Shown here in pieces: positions 12,585 to 25,500 of a stretch of 64,000 bases of DNA (position 1 is its first letter; the number at the start of each line of letters is the position of its first letter). Location of the stretch: the NCBI GenBank assembly GCA_033065855.1, contig JAVXUO010000473.1:186001-250000 (forward strand). The letters run 5' to 3'. The notes under the pieces are model-generated. The model had not been told where the DNA came from. It saw only the letters and a list, made by a program, of their open reading frames with translations, and did not search any database. Source of the DNA: Escallonia rubra (taxonomy: Eukaryota > Streptophyta > Magnoliopsida > Escalloniales > Escalloniaceae). The translations under genes were made by a program, and so were the position numbers.

Positions 12585-15500
12585 TCATTGGCTATCATCC
12601 AGAATACCTACGAGGCACTTCTCTAATAAGAATTCAAAGTTCACCCAAGCATGGTATTTATCTGTACAAGTGTTAAGGATCAGAAATCACGAAAAGTTAG
12701 ATTTGAGTTTCAGGGATTGCAGAAAGAAAGATTGGCCATTTCGACTTAATTTTGCAGGAACAGAACATATATATACCAGCTAACTATAACAAGGCATAAT
12801 TGAAAGGCCAAAAAGTAAATCATATGAGTATTTGTCAGGCTCTGAGTGCATTATAAGTGCTGAAGAAAGGTAAAAATGCAACAAAGGATACTGAATAAGG
12901 ATGTAGAATCTTTTCCAACTGCCTTCATTAGCATATCAACACCTGAGAGAGGGATGTTGCCAAAGAAACCGATTATCTGGGGAAAAAATCTATACCAACT
13001 CAAAGGTAGATAAGGTAAAAATATAACCAATAAAAATAACACTTCAGGACTGTTGTAAGCGCGCAAGTGAAGAATATTCAGACGAAAAGCGTAACAATAT
13101 GTTGATTAGTTCAGAACCACTAGCAGGACGAGCCCTGAATGGATTATGTATTACTGCAAAGATTGGAACTCTCCACCATGCCATCTCTAAGTGTGGACTA
13201 GGCTCAGAACATGAGAAAAATGTTCTACCTAACGAGAAGCTGATACCAAGAGAAAAAAAGTGAGACAGCGTAACTGTTTGGAGAAGTAAACAATGCTGTC
13301 AAATCTTGGTACAAGGAAAGCATACGATTTTGAGTGATGCTTTCCTAGTAGTAAGATCTAAAAAACCAATAATATATGAAATAAGCAACATGAAGTGACA
13401 ATTACTTGAGTTCATCTTACAAAGCTTGGTAATATCACGAAGAAACTACGAAACAAGTGAAAACTACTTATAAGGGCGAGTTAGATTTTAGAAGATAATC
13501 ATGAAACCGAGTGTGATACTGAGCATGCGCATAGCCTATGGCAGCCACCTGTAATAAGAAGGTGAATGCTCTTCCATGAAGAACACCTAAAACAAACATA
13601 GGAATTTCACAAGCAAACAAGAGAAAAAAATCGACAAAAAAGAAATGAGTAAAAAAAGCATAAAGAGAGTTGCAGTATTTAGTTGATAAATCAAAAACAC
13701 AATTGGCTTTCCGCATTACTTCAGAACAGAAGTATTACCTCCTGGATGAAATTTCATGTATGGGGCTATATTGTAAACACGACCTTTAAGAACAGTCCAC
13801 ATGGAGCCTTCAGTCTGGTGCTGCTTAACTTCACTCAAAGATATAAGCCTCTTATTTGACTTTCCATTTAAGCCTACATAGTCCCATGATAATTCAGAAA
13901 TAAATGAGCATTTAATATCTGACTTCTCATATACGATCAGTTGGATAAACAATATGCAAAACATGATGATCACTGGAACTATATCAATTTCTTCCTCTAT
14001 TAAGTGGCCACCTCATTTAGTTTTTAGAAATATGACCAACTAGTCTGTAGGTAGTCCCAAAAAAAAAAAAGCATACAAATCCTATCTAGCTGACTTCGTC
14101 AATCAAAAACAAATTACAGCCCCACAAAAAATAGACAACAGAATTATGCAAAATTACTATATTAAAAGTCAATATTACAGCTAATTAACATTAAAAAAGA
14201 AATTAACAGTCAGGATATGGCCAGACTCGGGGCAGTATACAACAGAAAATACCAAGAGATGCAAATTCTTTCCAACCCACAATGAAAATATTTGCAGATA
14301 ATAAATCAAGGCAAATAAAGGCTAAACTCCTGGATCCAGCGATCTCTTCACATCATCAACGGCGACAATTCTTTCTGCCATGTGAGGTAAACCCTGACAC
14401 GTATAGCACAAGAACCACATACAAGAACTCTAAATAAAAAGGAAGACGACCATTTACCGGGAGAGAGAAAGCGATAGCAAAATAATTCAACAAAGGATCA
14501 GGAGGAAAGAAGGAGCCAACGAATTTGGCTTGCCATGGAACTTGTCCGCAACTATAAATTCAACAGATTCAGGTTTGAAACCGTACAATCAAAATCAGGA
14601 ATAACGTGCAAGGGAGGTATTTCCAATCATGCAATGAACAACAGGACTATGTCATTTTTATAATTAACATCAATCAGAATCAAACAGTTTCACTAGTGCG
14701 CTTAGCATTCTCCTTTTTTCTTCTGTTCAGTTTCAAAAGTTTCACCAACGTGTATTATTGTTTCTTAAATTTCAGCTTCAATTGGGCTCTATGAGTTTCA
14801 TACACTATGCAACTACGTCAGTACTTTTGAGCTGCATCTTTGGATGCTTAAGCAATTTCTTTTTGTTGAGCTTAATTCACTAGCCGTAACTTTCATTGAG
14901 TTTAAGATAAAAACGTTTCCTTAACAGCAATTTTAAAACCATGTTAAAACTGATCGGAAAAGATGAATTCAAATTTCAAACAAAGGAATCAACAATAAGT
15001 AGTTTTGCGTCCACTTATGAAGGCTTTGCATTTTGACCTCTACATAAAAGTGGACGTAAGGGGGTTGGAATGTTGGATATAGGAGTCTAACCATTTGGGT
15101 TTTGTAGATTACGTTTGTTTTCTTTCCAGGTGATCTAAGGCAGGGGGAAATGGCTTCTTGGTTGATAACTGTATCAAGTTCGGAAATGAGTATGTTCTTT
15201 GGTTTTTGACTTGGTTGATTGGGCCTCAAACTAAAGGATTCGACTGGTTAACCTACTTGTTGGCCAAAGTCAATAAACAGGCTTGGACTTAGATTTATAA
15301 TCCTATGTGGATTAGTTTGTAATGACGGGCTATGGAACTACATAAAATTGTGTTGAAAAGAAAGTAAGAACGACTGGTTCAGAGTTCAGCTCGGGTCTAA
15401 AAAAGGAAAAATCTCCAGGAGGAAAGTGGATAGGTAAAGGAAGATAGATCTGGTTCAACCTATTCTCATGAAACAATTGTTCTGTTCTGCTCTATTCTAT

Positions 15501-16906
15501 TCTGTTCTTCTACAAACTAACAAAACCAACAGTATCAAACAAGGGACAGCAGCAATAATCACAAAACAGTCTCGCTTGGGCTGCTTTAATGGTAGTCTTT
15601 GCATTTTCCCTTTCACTCGTAGCCCCTGATAGTCATTGTTCCTTTATCATCCTCGAGTTCCACCCCGAATCAGCAACCCATCCAGGGGGCCGGGGCCGTC
15701 CCCCAACACACTCAACAACCTAAAACCCCTCCTACCCAACCGCGACCGCAAAAACCCGTATATAGAATTTGGACTCCTTTCTTGCTCAGTTTGATGAAAG
15801 AGAAAAAAGGCATCACCAACAATATCTAATATACCAAAAGTATTACATTCATAAAGTAGCGATTCTACTACTGGTTATTTAAACCTACTATCGGCGTTAA
15901 GGATGATCTAGGGTTGTGCACTATGAGGGTCACAAATATCATAGAATGCATAAGCCTCAATAATTATAGGCTTATCAGGCTTTGAGCTAAAAGCTTTATC
16001 TTTAGAAAAAATAATGCTGAACTTCAAGACATAGAATAGCTGAGCTTGTTTTTAACTCCAAAAGGAAGGTCGTATGAAAGAAAAAGAACAGGAAAAATCA
16101 GTTGGAAATCTGATGCACAAATTACCCAGAGATCTTACCACCATGTCGCCAAACAAACAAAAGAAACATTACTGCTTACTTTTGTTGTTGAATCATACAT
16201 GCAACAATGCCTTATCTAACATCATTGCCTCAAAGGTGAGCTTTCTTTTGAGAACACCATAAAGATAAAACAGAGGTCATTTGCAATCATATTTCTGTTA
16301 TCTTTCACTACTTTTCTCGGTAATCAGATCATGGGGATGACAAACTGAGATGCAATTCATATTCACTAAGTGGTGAGTACCTGCCAGGTCCGGATGAGTT
16401 CGGGTAACTTTAAACCAGTCCATTTGGCTATAACCCTTCTCAAAGGGAACCTTCGCTCGAGGTACAGGCTTCCTGGCAGATGTCCTATTTCCCTCTGAAG
16501 CCTTAACTGAATTTCCAGCATCTTCTGAAATTGCGTGCTTGGAAAGGTCACTTGGTTGTTTTGTAGGTGCCACATCGATAACATCAAACGTCAACGAACC
16601 AACTGTTTTCTGGTTCTCTGATGTACCGTGGCTGGGCACCTTATCATTCCAAACAATACCTCTCCTATGATCACCACCAGATCCTTTTGTGGAGTCATCT
16701 TCTATATTGATACGGCTAACATCTGGAACAACGTTATGTGTCTCAATACCATCTTGGTAGATGGGAACACCAACCTAGCAGCAAAATTAGTCTTGAATTC
16801 ACTAAAATTAAGTGGCAACCCACAGGCTCACCACTGAGCAGATCAAGAAGGTATGTGTATGCGGGAAACTCACCTGACAAAATGTGAAATCCTCATCATT
16901 GTCCAT
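12585..16906 (-). CDS. RLF: Cytochrome b5-like heme-binding protein, RLF orthologue, five coding exons
   Basis: Exons in transcript order are 16874-16906, 16381-16774, 13739-13873, 12892-12942 and 12585-12661, all with GT-AG junctions and compatible phases, giving 229 codons and a TGA stop. The start is [11 protein letters not shown]; a TAG lies in frame just upstream. Residues 1-120 are polar and probably disordered. The segment [13 protein letters not shown] leads into the cytochrome b5 domain: [31 protein letters not shown], then [15 protein letters not shown] and the C-terminal [24 protein letters not shown] and the later YHAWV supply the two axial histidines expected of the family. In Arabidopsis, RLF (REDUCED LATERAL ROOT FORMATION) is a cytosolic protein needed for lateral-root initiation; the partner is not known from sequence. 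Exon 4 is only 51 nt and intron 2 is 2.5 kb. No disabling change is seen. Confidence 0.93.
13874..16380 (-). other. Large intron of the RLF gene
   Basis: This 2.5-kb GT-AG intron separates the linker exon from the first heme-domain exon. It is AT-rich with no recognisable gene or transposon ends. The open frame near 14969-15229 has no domain and looks fortuitous. Confidence 0.7.
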
Positions 16907-17938
16907 CTCACACTAGTGCAACCAACAGAGTGGTCGAGCAATCTTGATCGTCCACAATTCTGAATTAATCATGTCAAATTTGAAAAACTAATCAAGTAAA
17001 TTAGCAGCTTAAAGAACAAGAGAAGCTCATACCGAAAGCATCAACAGCGCTTGTCTTACACATGCACTGATGTTGGACTTCTAAAGAACATATTACTACT
17101 TTCCTTTCAAGAAATCTACCATATGGTATATTATTGTTTTCTATGCAGTCAATAGCGAGGCCACAATTTTCCCATAATAGGCAAAAATTATAGTACAAAC
17201 TTTTACCCCACCGTCCCTTAGAAGTCAAATTCTCATGCACAATTTTCTTACTTTCATGTTTGTGTTACTAAAGTAGCTATAAGAGGAATTACCTAGTTCG
17301 ACTTCTCCATTTTCTAATGGCATACATTCAAAAGGAAAGGTCTTTCTCAACATATCGACAACATATCCAATTAACTATTATTATGCATTAATAATCAAGG
17401 ACTGCTAAAAAATTTCAATTAATATTATTAAATCGTGATAGAGCCTAAAGAGCTAAGTAGCACGGACACCGCGTCCGACACCGACCGGGACACCGCAATT
17501 TCCAAACAACCAAATTTTGGACACCGCTGAATTTTTTTATATATTTTTATTATGTATATTTATAGTCATTAAATATCAAGTACATTCTACATCTAAAATA
17601 GTAAACAATAATCAATAACCACAAAACAAGCAACTCAAATAAAAGTCATACTTAAGATTTAAATGCAATATAGTACAAAAAAACAGGGAAAGCGCCCTCT
17701 TCTTCACCGCCCAAACAGAAACAGAAACAGGGAACTCTTGCAAAGTCATAAGAAATTACTTAACTACTTAACCCTTACAAAGTCACACAACTATTATCTC
17801 TTTCCTTCGACCAAGGGCTCAATCTACATCAATAGTGTCATCTTCGAATGTAGCGAAACGAGAGAGAGATGAGAGAGAAAGAAGGAGACCTCGGGAAGAA
17901 GGAAAAAGGAAATAGATGAGAGAGAAAGACGAAGGTAC

Positions 17939-18047
17939 CTTTCGCTGGAATCCGGCGACGGCGGCGAGATCCTCCGGCGACCAGTTTGGGTGGGTCGTCT
18001 GCTTCGTTCTCTTCCTTGACGCCGTAAGAAGAAGACTCAGAAGACAA
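17939..18047 (-). other. Exon-like GC-rich open frame inside the TIR element
   Basis: On the minus strand an ATG opens a 36-codon frame (MSSESSSYGVKEENEADDPP...) ending in an Arg-rich run and then a good splice donor, AAAG followed by GTACCT. It looks like a plant first exon. It sits inside the element's inverted repeats, and its phase does not join usefully to the first RLF coding exon, so I treat it as a captured or element-borne exon rather than part of RLF. The product is not recognised. Confidence 0.3.
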
Positions 18048-18190
18048 CGATAACGGGTCGATCCTTAATTATGGCATCCTTAAAGTTTATTTCTAAAAGA
18101 GCTCCTAAATTGTCAAAAGACGCAAAACCCCTCAAATAAGTTTAAAATTTTGTACTTTAGCCTAATACGTTTCGACACTTCTTCATGAGT

Positions 18191-18635
18191 TGTCATGAAG
18201 TGTTAAAGATGAATGCTTACGAAGCGATGTATGTACAAGATTTCTAGAATGTTTACTAACTCAACACATGTATCTTGTACATTAGAGATAATTCTAAAAA
18301 CTTATAGGAGAACTTTAGAAATGTAGGAAGATTTGTAAATATCTAGTAGAGACGGAATGTAGACTGTAAGGTAAAATGTATCTCCACCGTCTGTTGAGGA
18401 TGTGGAGTAGTATAAATAGGTAAGGCCTCACTTGGCCAAGGCATAGAGTGATCCAAGTATTGTAACTTCTCCAAGTAATATAGTGAATATCATTCTCTCA
18501 AACTCTGGTTTTCCTTTGTTCATTTGCTCTTAACATCGCCCAGCCCGAGGGATAGGTTGATTTAGCGTGCAATGGGAGGCTTGATTTAGCTAAGTGCCGC
18601 ACGATCGACTTAGAGAAGCTTTTAGTGCCGTGACA
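18191..18635 (+). mobile_element. Candidate solo LTR
   Basis: The segment starts TGTCATGAAG and ends GCCGTGACA, so it has TGTCA...TGACA termini. It contains a good TATA box, TATAAATAGG, at 18411-18420, followed by promoter-leader-like sequence. This fits a solo LTR of about 445 bp. No 5-bp target duplication is evident (TGAGT versus AGTAA), so the limits may be wrong. Confidence 0.4.
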
Positions 18636-19121
18636 AGTAATATTCCGAAATTAAAAAAAAAATCAGACACCGCTTAGAGGTGTCTGATACGTGTCCGGAT
18701 GTGTCGGAATGTCGGTAGGTATCGGACACCATATCTCACCCCATATGAGGTGTCGGTGCTTCCTAACTAAAGAGGGACCCCTCATGTAGTAAAAAAAGTC
18801 GTACTTCAGCTAATTTAAGCATTAGGAATCAGCAAAAACTTCAAGATGTATGGTGGGCGATCGCCCTACATTTTGCAACTCAATTTGGCCAGCTAAGTAG
18901 CTTCCCCATTACCCCAACAGACTGAAATTTTTTGCTTATCACACTCTAGGGGTACATAAAAAAACCCAATTCTTCCAATAATACGAGGTTTCTTAATTGG
19001 TAGAAATACTGAAACTACTTGATTATAGGATACCAAGAACAGGTGTTCTCCATTTTTTCTGGTTGTCAGATAAATTGAAGCGTGCAATACGTAAAAAAAA
19101 TTAAGAGTAGTTTATCTTTAC

Positions 19122-19200
19122 CTAACGATGATGGCGGTAAAATCCAAAGCTGGTCTAGGGTTTCAGAACCTGCGTTTTCTGTTATCTTTGCCAATCGCAA
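19122..19200 (-). other. Candidate 5' noncoding first exon of RLF
   Basis: The minus strand reads AAACCCTAGACC then ...CATCGTTAG, followed by GTAAAG, a strong splice donor. AAACCCTA (telo-box-like) motifs are common in 5' leaders of plant housekeeping genes. A matching acceptor, CACTAG, lies 11 bp upstream of the RLF ATG. If spliced, the TIR element at 17453-18766 would sit in a 5' UTR intron. The right limit is a guess. Confidence 0.35.
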
Positions 19201-20114
19201 ATTCGTTTATTAGACGAACTATTCGGTTGGCTGTAATTTAAGACGCTACATACCTATTGTTATGTTCTTCTAATTTATTGATCGGTAAAAAGTTGTTTGG
19301 GGGACAGGTGCGTTAACGCTTTAGCGGGAAAAAGATGAATTTATATTAGAGATAAATGTTAATTCTTTAACGACAAAAAATATCAACAAGCATGTAAAAC
19401 TTTACAAATGAATAATTTATAGACCAATTGTTAATTTGATTTTAGAACAATTGATCCTTTGTCAATTTGGTCTCTTTAACTTTTCAAACTTTTGCCTACT
19501 TTTTTAACAAAAAATTAAGTACACCACTGTAAGTTGCATCTTCCCGTGACATTTACATTGCCCAATATCGCAACCTTTCTACCGGAAGGTCGATGGAGGT
19601 GAAGAATGGCCAAGTTAATAGTAGTTGGCTAAATAATATAACACTGACAGTTATTTTGGCAAAATCGTATTGGTTTTGAGGACCATTTTTATGGGCTTTC
19701 TTGAAATTTGTTTCGATATGAAGAGTACAGGCATAAATTATTTATATATTATCGGATTGAATATTTATAACTAATTAATTGGCCAAGTAGTAGGTCCACT
19801 GAACTTTCATATGCAAGGCAAAGAGATAGTTGCATTTAGAAGTGTCAATGGGTCGGGCTTGGACTGGCGCAGCCGATGGGCCCTTCGGGCCTGGCAGAAA
19901 AACGGGCCAATCGGGCCTTGGGTAGTGGGAAATTGGGTTGGGCCACCCGGAGGATATCAGGGCCCTGTCCAAGCCAAGCCTTAGGCCCAGGCCCGAGCCT
20001 AAATAAAAAATTATTTTTTAATTCTTTTAATTCATTTTTTATTTTGCACGTAAAATTAAAATTAAGATAAATTTATTCATAGGCCTTCCTCCTTTTATTA
20101 GGGCTTGGGACAGG

Positions 20115-20116
<2 letters not shown>

Positions 20117-20147
<31 letters not shown>
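20117..20147. repeat. TA microsatellite
   Basis: A pure TA dinucleotide run of about 15 units sits between the left terminus of the hAT element and its transposase remnant. Confidence 0.9.
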
Positions 20148-20151
<4 letters not shown>

Positions 20152-20339
20152 GGATTAATTTTTCAAAAAAAGTGAGAAAAAATATCTATTTTACTTGTAA
20201 ATAACCACATTCTCATTTGCATTGTTTACTTTAAATACATTTAATTTGTTTGAAAATATTCCACAGCGAAAATGTATCCTATATTTTGAGAAATGATTTA
20301 TTCTAAAAATTTGATAAAAGGAAAAGAAAAGGATATTAC

Positions 20340-21988
20340 CTAATCATATGGAAGATCTTCAACGCTCGAAGTGTTGCTCCGCCTATCGTCAAGTGGTTTA
20401 TCTTGCTTCCAGTGTTTTGCATCAAGATAATCCTTCCAACATATACATAACTCGAGTGACTCGGAGTTAAGACGACTCCTCTTGTCATCTAACACCCTCC
20501 CGCTCGCTGAAATACCGACTTTGAAGCAACCATTGAGGCTTGCTTTGGTAGTACATTCTGGACAATTTGGGATAAAGTTTATAATTTTTTGCATTTTGTT
20601 TCCAAAAAGCTAACACATCAAAATTCATTTGCTCATCAATTGGTAATGAAAAATTATGATCAGTATTTGCATATAAAACAATTTTATTAAAAGAGGAAAA
20701 AGAAGACGAACCTATATAACTAGTACCTCACTACCTCCCACTGGTATTTGCTTTGCCACTAGATGTTCAAGACCTTAAGATATGATCCATAATATATTTG
20801 ACCGCTCGACAATGTAGCTCGCCCGTGCACTTCAACAAAATTTTGATATAAGTTATAAAGATCTTCAAAGTCTTACTTAGTTTCGTTGTAAGCTTGGTCG
20901 TGTCGGCTGTCGTGTAGCACATCGCCATACAACTTAAAGCTAGGATCCAAACAAGTGGCGACAACAAAAACAACATGTAATTCCGTCCAATATTTATCAA
21001 ACTTAATGTCCATCTATTCTACTATACCCTGTAAGGGTCTTATATATCTCCATTTTGTTAAAATATTACTGATTTTTAGAATTTATACTATATCGAAGGA
21101 CGTGGGATAGTACGTACCAGATAATAGAACAATAGACGTGTAAAATACCTCCAAAAGATTCAACTAGGTGTGCAGCCATTTGCCATTCGTCGTGACTTAG
21201 CAAGCCTTGTGGTAGCATGGTTAGTAGACAATGAATATACTCTTCTTTGTATACCATAGTATGTAAAAGTATTTGTATGTGGAGTTCCACCTATGCACAA
21301 CATCTGTAAGTGATCTCCTACGAGACAAACTATATTGAACAAACAAAGCTTTGTATTGTTGTATTCTCGGACCTGAACAATTAATATACGCCACCATACC
21401 CCTCATTTCGTGAAAAATATCTCCTGCAGCAGCTAAACCATCTTGAACAATTAAATTAATTATATGGCAAAAAACATAGAATATGAAATAATTTACTATC
21501 AAGTATAGGTCTAAGGTTCATCTTTAAAACTTCAACAGTAGCTATATTGTTAGCATCATGCAGATATGCAAAGAGTTCAAAAGCGATGATTTCCTTGTTC
21601 ATAAAACAATTGGAATCGATCCAATGGGCCGTCACACAAGCATAATTAACTAGAGTAAAATAAGATTGTCAAACATCAGAAGTAAAACTAACTCTACCAT
21701 TAAATTTATCGAAATAATTAATCAAGCGTCTTTTAGCGACATTATACCGTCTATGTACATCTGACCTAGTTGTGTTTCTATGAACCTTTTTATACAAAGG
21801 TTGCACGTAAGTATACATATATCTAGAGTACTTATCATTATTAGCAAAATTAAAATTTTCTTCATCGTGAATAATAAATTTAGCAAGACCGTCTCTTTGG
21901 TTTCGCTGATTATAAATAAACAACTTACAATCAAAATATATCTGCATTTACGTAGAATCGACATGGCCTTGATTAGGTGCACATGTCG
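20340..21988 (-). pseudogene. hAT transposase remnant, central and C-terminal part
   Basis: Minus-strand frames broken by stops and frameshifts encode a zinc-finger hAT transposase of the plant RICESLEEPER-like type. The C-terminal dimerisation region is visible at 20340-20594 (SASGRVLDDKRSRLNSESLE, then CICWKDYLDA). Upstream pieces include TDVVHRWNSTYKY near 21.3 kb, LIVQDGLAAAGDIF near 21.4 kb and YVQPLYKKVHRNTTRSD near 21.8 kb. Each has a clear counterpart in the better preserved copy at 55386-62345. The 5' part lies beyond the nest, at 36391-36600. Multiple lesions make it non-functional. Confidence 0.85.
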
Positions 21989-22544
21989 TGTAACACCCCA
22001 AAATTTTATGCTGGTTTTACGGTAAATAAAAAAAAATCCAATTAGTTATTTATTTGATCTTTAGTGACAAATTGGTGAGCATTATACACTATGATCCTTA
22101 ATGACAAATTTTTTTGGGAATCATACGTTATAATTTAGCGGTAGCTAGATTTAAGTGACATTAATTAAAATCTTTAGTGATGGTTAGAGTAAACGACATT
22201 TTTGGAAAATAATTTTAACAACGATATATTTTATTCAACGTCGACGTGTATTTTAGCAATAAATTTATTTTAAGCATTGGTATACTTTTAAAGCCGCAAA
22301 TAAACTTCTTTAGTAATAGTTTACTTATTAGCGACGCATTGTCAAACGGGATGGCGTAATCACCCATTTATAATTTTCCTAACACTTTATGTATCGTAAA
22401 TAATTTATGATGGGATCATTTTTGCAATAATAAGTGTGAGTTAAAATTTTTAGCGACAAATGATAGGGTAGAGTTTTCATTTCTCTAACTAGGGTTTTCT
22501 TTTAACCTATATTTATATGTAACTTGGATTGGTCAGCCGTCAAG

Positions 22545-25500
22545 GGCTCCAATGGTCATTATGACCATTGGAGCATGTTGATGGAGAATTTTCTACGGTC
22601 TAAAGAGTATTGGCAGGTTGTCAAATCTGGAGTTAGAGAACCTGTAAACGACGCAGTCATGACGGATGCCTAGAAATCAGAGTTGGAAGGGAGGAAGTTG
22701 AAGGACCTGAAGGCGAAAAGTTATCTTTTTCAAGCAATGGATCGTGCCATCTTGGAAACCGTTCTTAGCAAAGAAACTTCCAAGGATATTTGGGATTCCA
22801 TGAAGAAGAAATATCAAGGCTCTTCTAGAGTGAAGCGGGCACAGCTTCAAGCCTTAAGAAGGGATTTTGAGGTTCTACAACTGAAGGATGGTGAATCTGT
22901 CACCAGCTATTGTTCTAGAACAATGGAGATAAGCAACAAAATGCGATTCCATGGTGACAAGATGGAAGGTGTAACCTTTGTGGAGAAGATATTACGTTCC
23001 TTGACAAGCAAATTAGATAAGGTCGTCTGCTCAATTGATGAATCCACAGACATAGATGCACTCTCCCTTGATGAATTCCAGAGCTCCTTCTTGGTCCACG
23101 AACAGAAAATGAACCGAAGTTCAGCTATAGAAGAGCAAGCTTTGAAGACTTCTACCTATATTCATTCCTCTAGTTCGAGAGGATGGGGTAGAGGTAGAGG
23201 TCGAGGTCGAGGTCGAGGAAGGGGAGATCGAGGCAATAGAGATGGCAGCGGGCATGTCAAAGCGGATGACGATCACTTTGAAGGTGATGGCATAGGACGA
23301 GATCAACATTACAAGTCCAAGGTAGAGTGTTTTAGATGCCATAAATTCGGTCATTATCGTTCCGAATGTTATACGAAGCTGCCTAATGACAAAGAAAAAG
23401 GAGAAAAATCAAATTTTATCGAGAAAAAGGAAGTAGAAACTTTGTTGATGGCGGTTCAAACTCATAAGGAACCTGCTGCAGATGTTTGGTACGTGGATAC
23501 GGGCTGCAGTAACCACATGTGTGGAAGTAAATCTTCTTTTTCTTATTTAAATGAAGACTTTCATTCAACAATAAGTTTTGGTGATTGTTCTACTGTGAAT
23601 GTGATGGGAAAGGGCGATGTTAAGATTAGAACCAAGAATGGTTTTGTAGAAACAATTTCCAATGTGCTTTATGTTCCTGACTTGAAAAGCAATTTGTTAA
23701 GTGCTGGTCAACTACAAGAAAAGGGTTATATAATCACTATTCAGCAGGGTGCTTGTGAAATATATGATCCTACTAGAGGAGCAATAGTTGTTGTTGAAAT
23801 GAGTTCAAACAGGTTGTTCCCATTGAAGATTGAAAGTGTTCAATCTTGTTTGATGACTGAAGTGAAAGACTCTTCATGGTTGTGGCATTTTCGTTATGGC
23901 CACTTGAGTTTTGGTGGACTAAAGACCCTCCAACAGAAAAATATGGTGACTGGTCTTCCTCAAATTGCTATTCCTTCCCAAGTTTGTGAAGAATGTGTTG
24001 TTGGCAAACAACATCGTTCTCAATTCCCTCAAGGAAAGTCGTGGAGAGCAAAAAGTGTTTTGGAGCTGGTTCATTCCGATATTTGTGGGCCGTAATGGAG
24101 GTAAAAGATACCTAATTACTTTCATCGATGATTATACTCAGAAAACTTGGGTTGATTTTTTACAGGAGAAATCAGAGGCATTTAGTGCATTTAAATGCTT
24201 CAAGGCACGTGTTGAAAATGAATCAGGAAAGACCATTAAAACCCTTCGTACTGATCGTGGTGGAGAGTATTGCTCAAAAGAATTTGAACTTTTTTGTGAA
24301 GTTCATGGCATTCGAAGAGAGCTCACAGCTGCTTATACACCACAACAAAATGGTGTATCGGAGAGGAAAAACATAACCATACTCAATATGGTAAGAAGCT
24401 TGCTGGCAAGGGGGAGAATTCCAAAGAAGTTTTGGCCGGAAGCTGTAAATTGGAGCATTCATGTCTTGAACAGAAGTCCTACCTTTGTTGTTCAAGACAT
24501 GACACCAGAAGAGGCTTGGAGTGGGCGGAGACCAGCTGTAGATCACTTCAGAATTTTTGGTTGCATCGCTTATGCACACGTCCCAGATGTGAAAAGAAAA
24601 AAACTTGATGATAAGAGTGAAAAGTGCGTCTTTCTTGGTGTCAGTGAAGTATCCAAGGCATATAAGTTGTTCAATCCACTGACGAAGAAGATTGTGACCA
24701 GTAGAGATGTAGTTTTTGAAGAAGAAAGCACTTGGGATTGGAATAGGCAGCAGCCTACTCCAGTTATTTTTGATAGTGACGCTGAAGAAAAAATGCAGCC
24801 AGCTCCAATGATTTCTATGCCTGAAAATACATCAAATGCAACTCCAATAGTTGCTGAAACTTTACCAGCAACAGGAGAAGCTACTGATGTAGCAGTTCAA
24901 TCTCCTCGTCGTGCTCGAAAAAGACCCGCATGGATGAAAGACTACAAGGTAAGTGGAGTCGATGAAGGTGAAGATCCAATCACCTACTTTGCTTTATTTT
25001 CAGATTGTGACCCTACAACTTTTGAAAGCGCTGTCAAAGAATCTAAATGGAGGAAGGCGATGGATGATGAAATTGAAGCCATTGAAAGAAATGATACTTG
25101 GGAGATAACTGATCTTCCAAAAGAACACAAAACCATTGATGTAAAATGGGTCTTCAAAACAAAGCTAAGGGAAAATGGTCAAGTTGATAAGTATAAGGCG
25201 CGATTGGTGGCAAAGGGATACAAGCAAGAATATGAGGTCGACTATAAAGAAGTTCTTCCTCCAGTTGCAAGACATGATGCAATCAGATTGGTGATTGCGT
25301 CAGCAGCTCAAAATTCTTGGCCTATCTTCTAGTTGGATGTTAAATCTGCATTCTTGCATGGAAATTTGGAGGAACATGTATTTGTAGAACAACCTCCTGG
25401 TTATATTAAGTTTGGAAATAAGCATAAAGTGTATAGATTAAAAAAGGCTCTTTATGGATTGAAACAAGCCCCACGGGCTTGGTACAGTCGCATTGAGGCT

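Larger units (their letters stand above)
17453..18766. mobile_element. TIR element with 8-bp target duplication upstream of RLF
   Basis: The left end is CTAAGTAGCACGGACACC and the reversed right end TTAGGAAGCACCGACACC (14 of 18 positions match). Both flanks carry CTAAAGAG (17445-17452 and 18767-18774). An 8-bp duplication suits the hAT superfamily, but the termini are not classical hAT, so the superfamily is tentative. Repeated GACACCG/TCCGACA motifs fill both subterminal zones. The interior holds a GC-rich exon-like segment (17939-18047) and an LTR-like segment (18191-18635). It lies about 550 bp upstream of the RLF start codon, probably in its 5' intron or promoter. Confidence 0.75.

Noticed and set aside
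13468..13716. Extra RLF exon
   Set aside because: A short segment with AG and GT borders exists near 13.55 kb, but exons 3 and 4 join perfectly without it and the family has no sequence there.
17838..18047. First coding exon of RLF
   Set aside because: It ends in the wrong phase to join the exon at 16874-16906, and it lies inside a transposable element with its own target duplication.
21989..22530. 5' LTR of Copia-1
   Set aside because: It shares nothing with the Copia-1 3' LTR (TGTTGGATAATG...) and instead begins the TGTAACACCCC-ended element.
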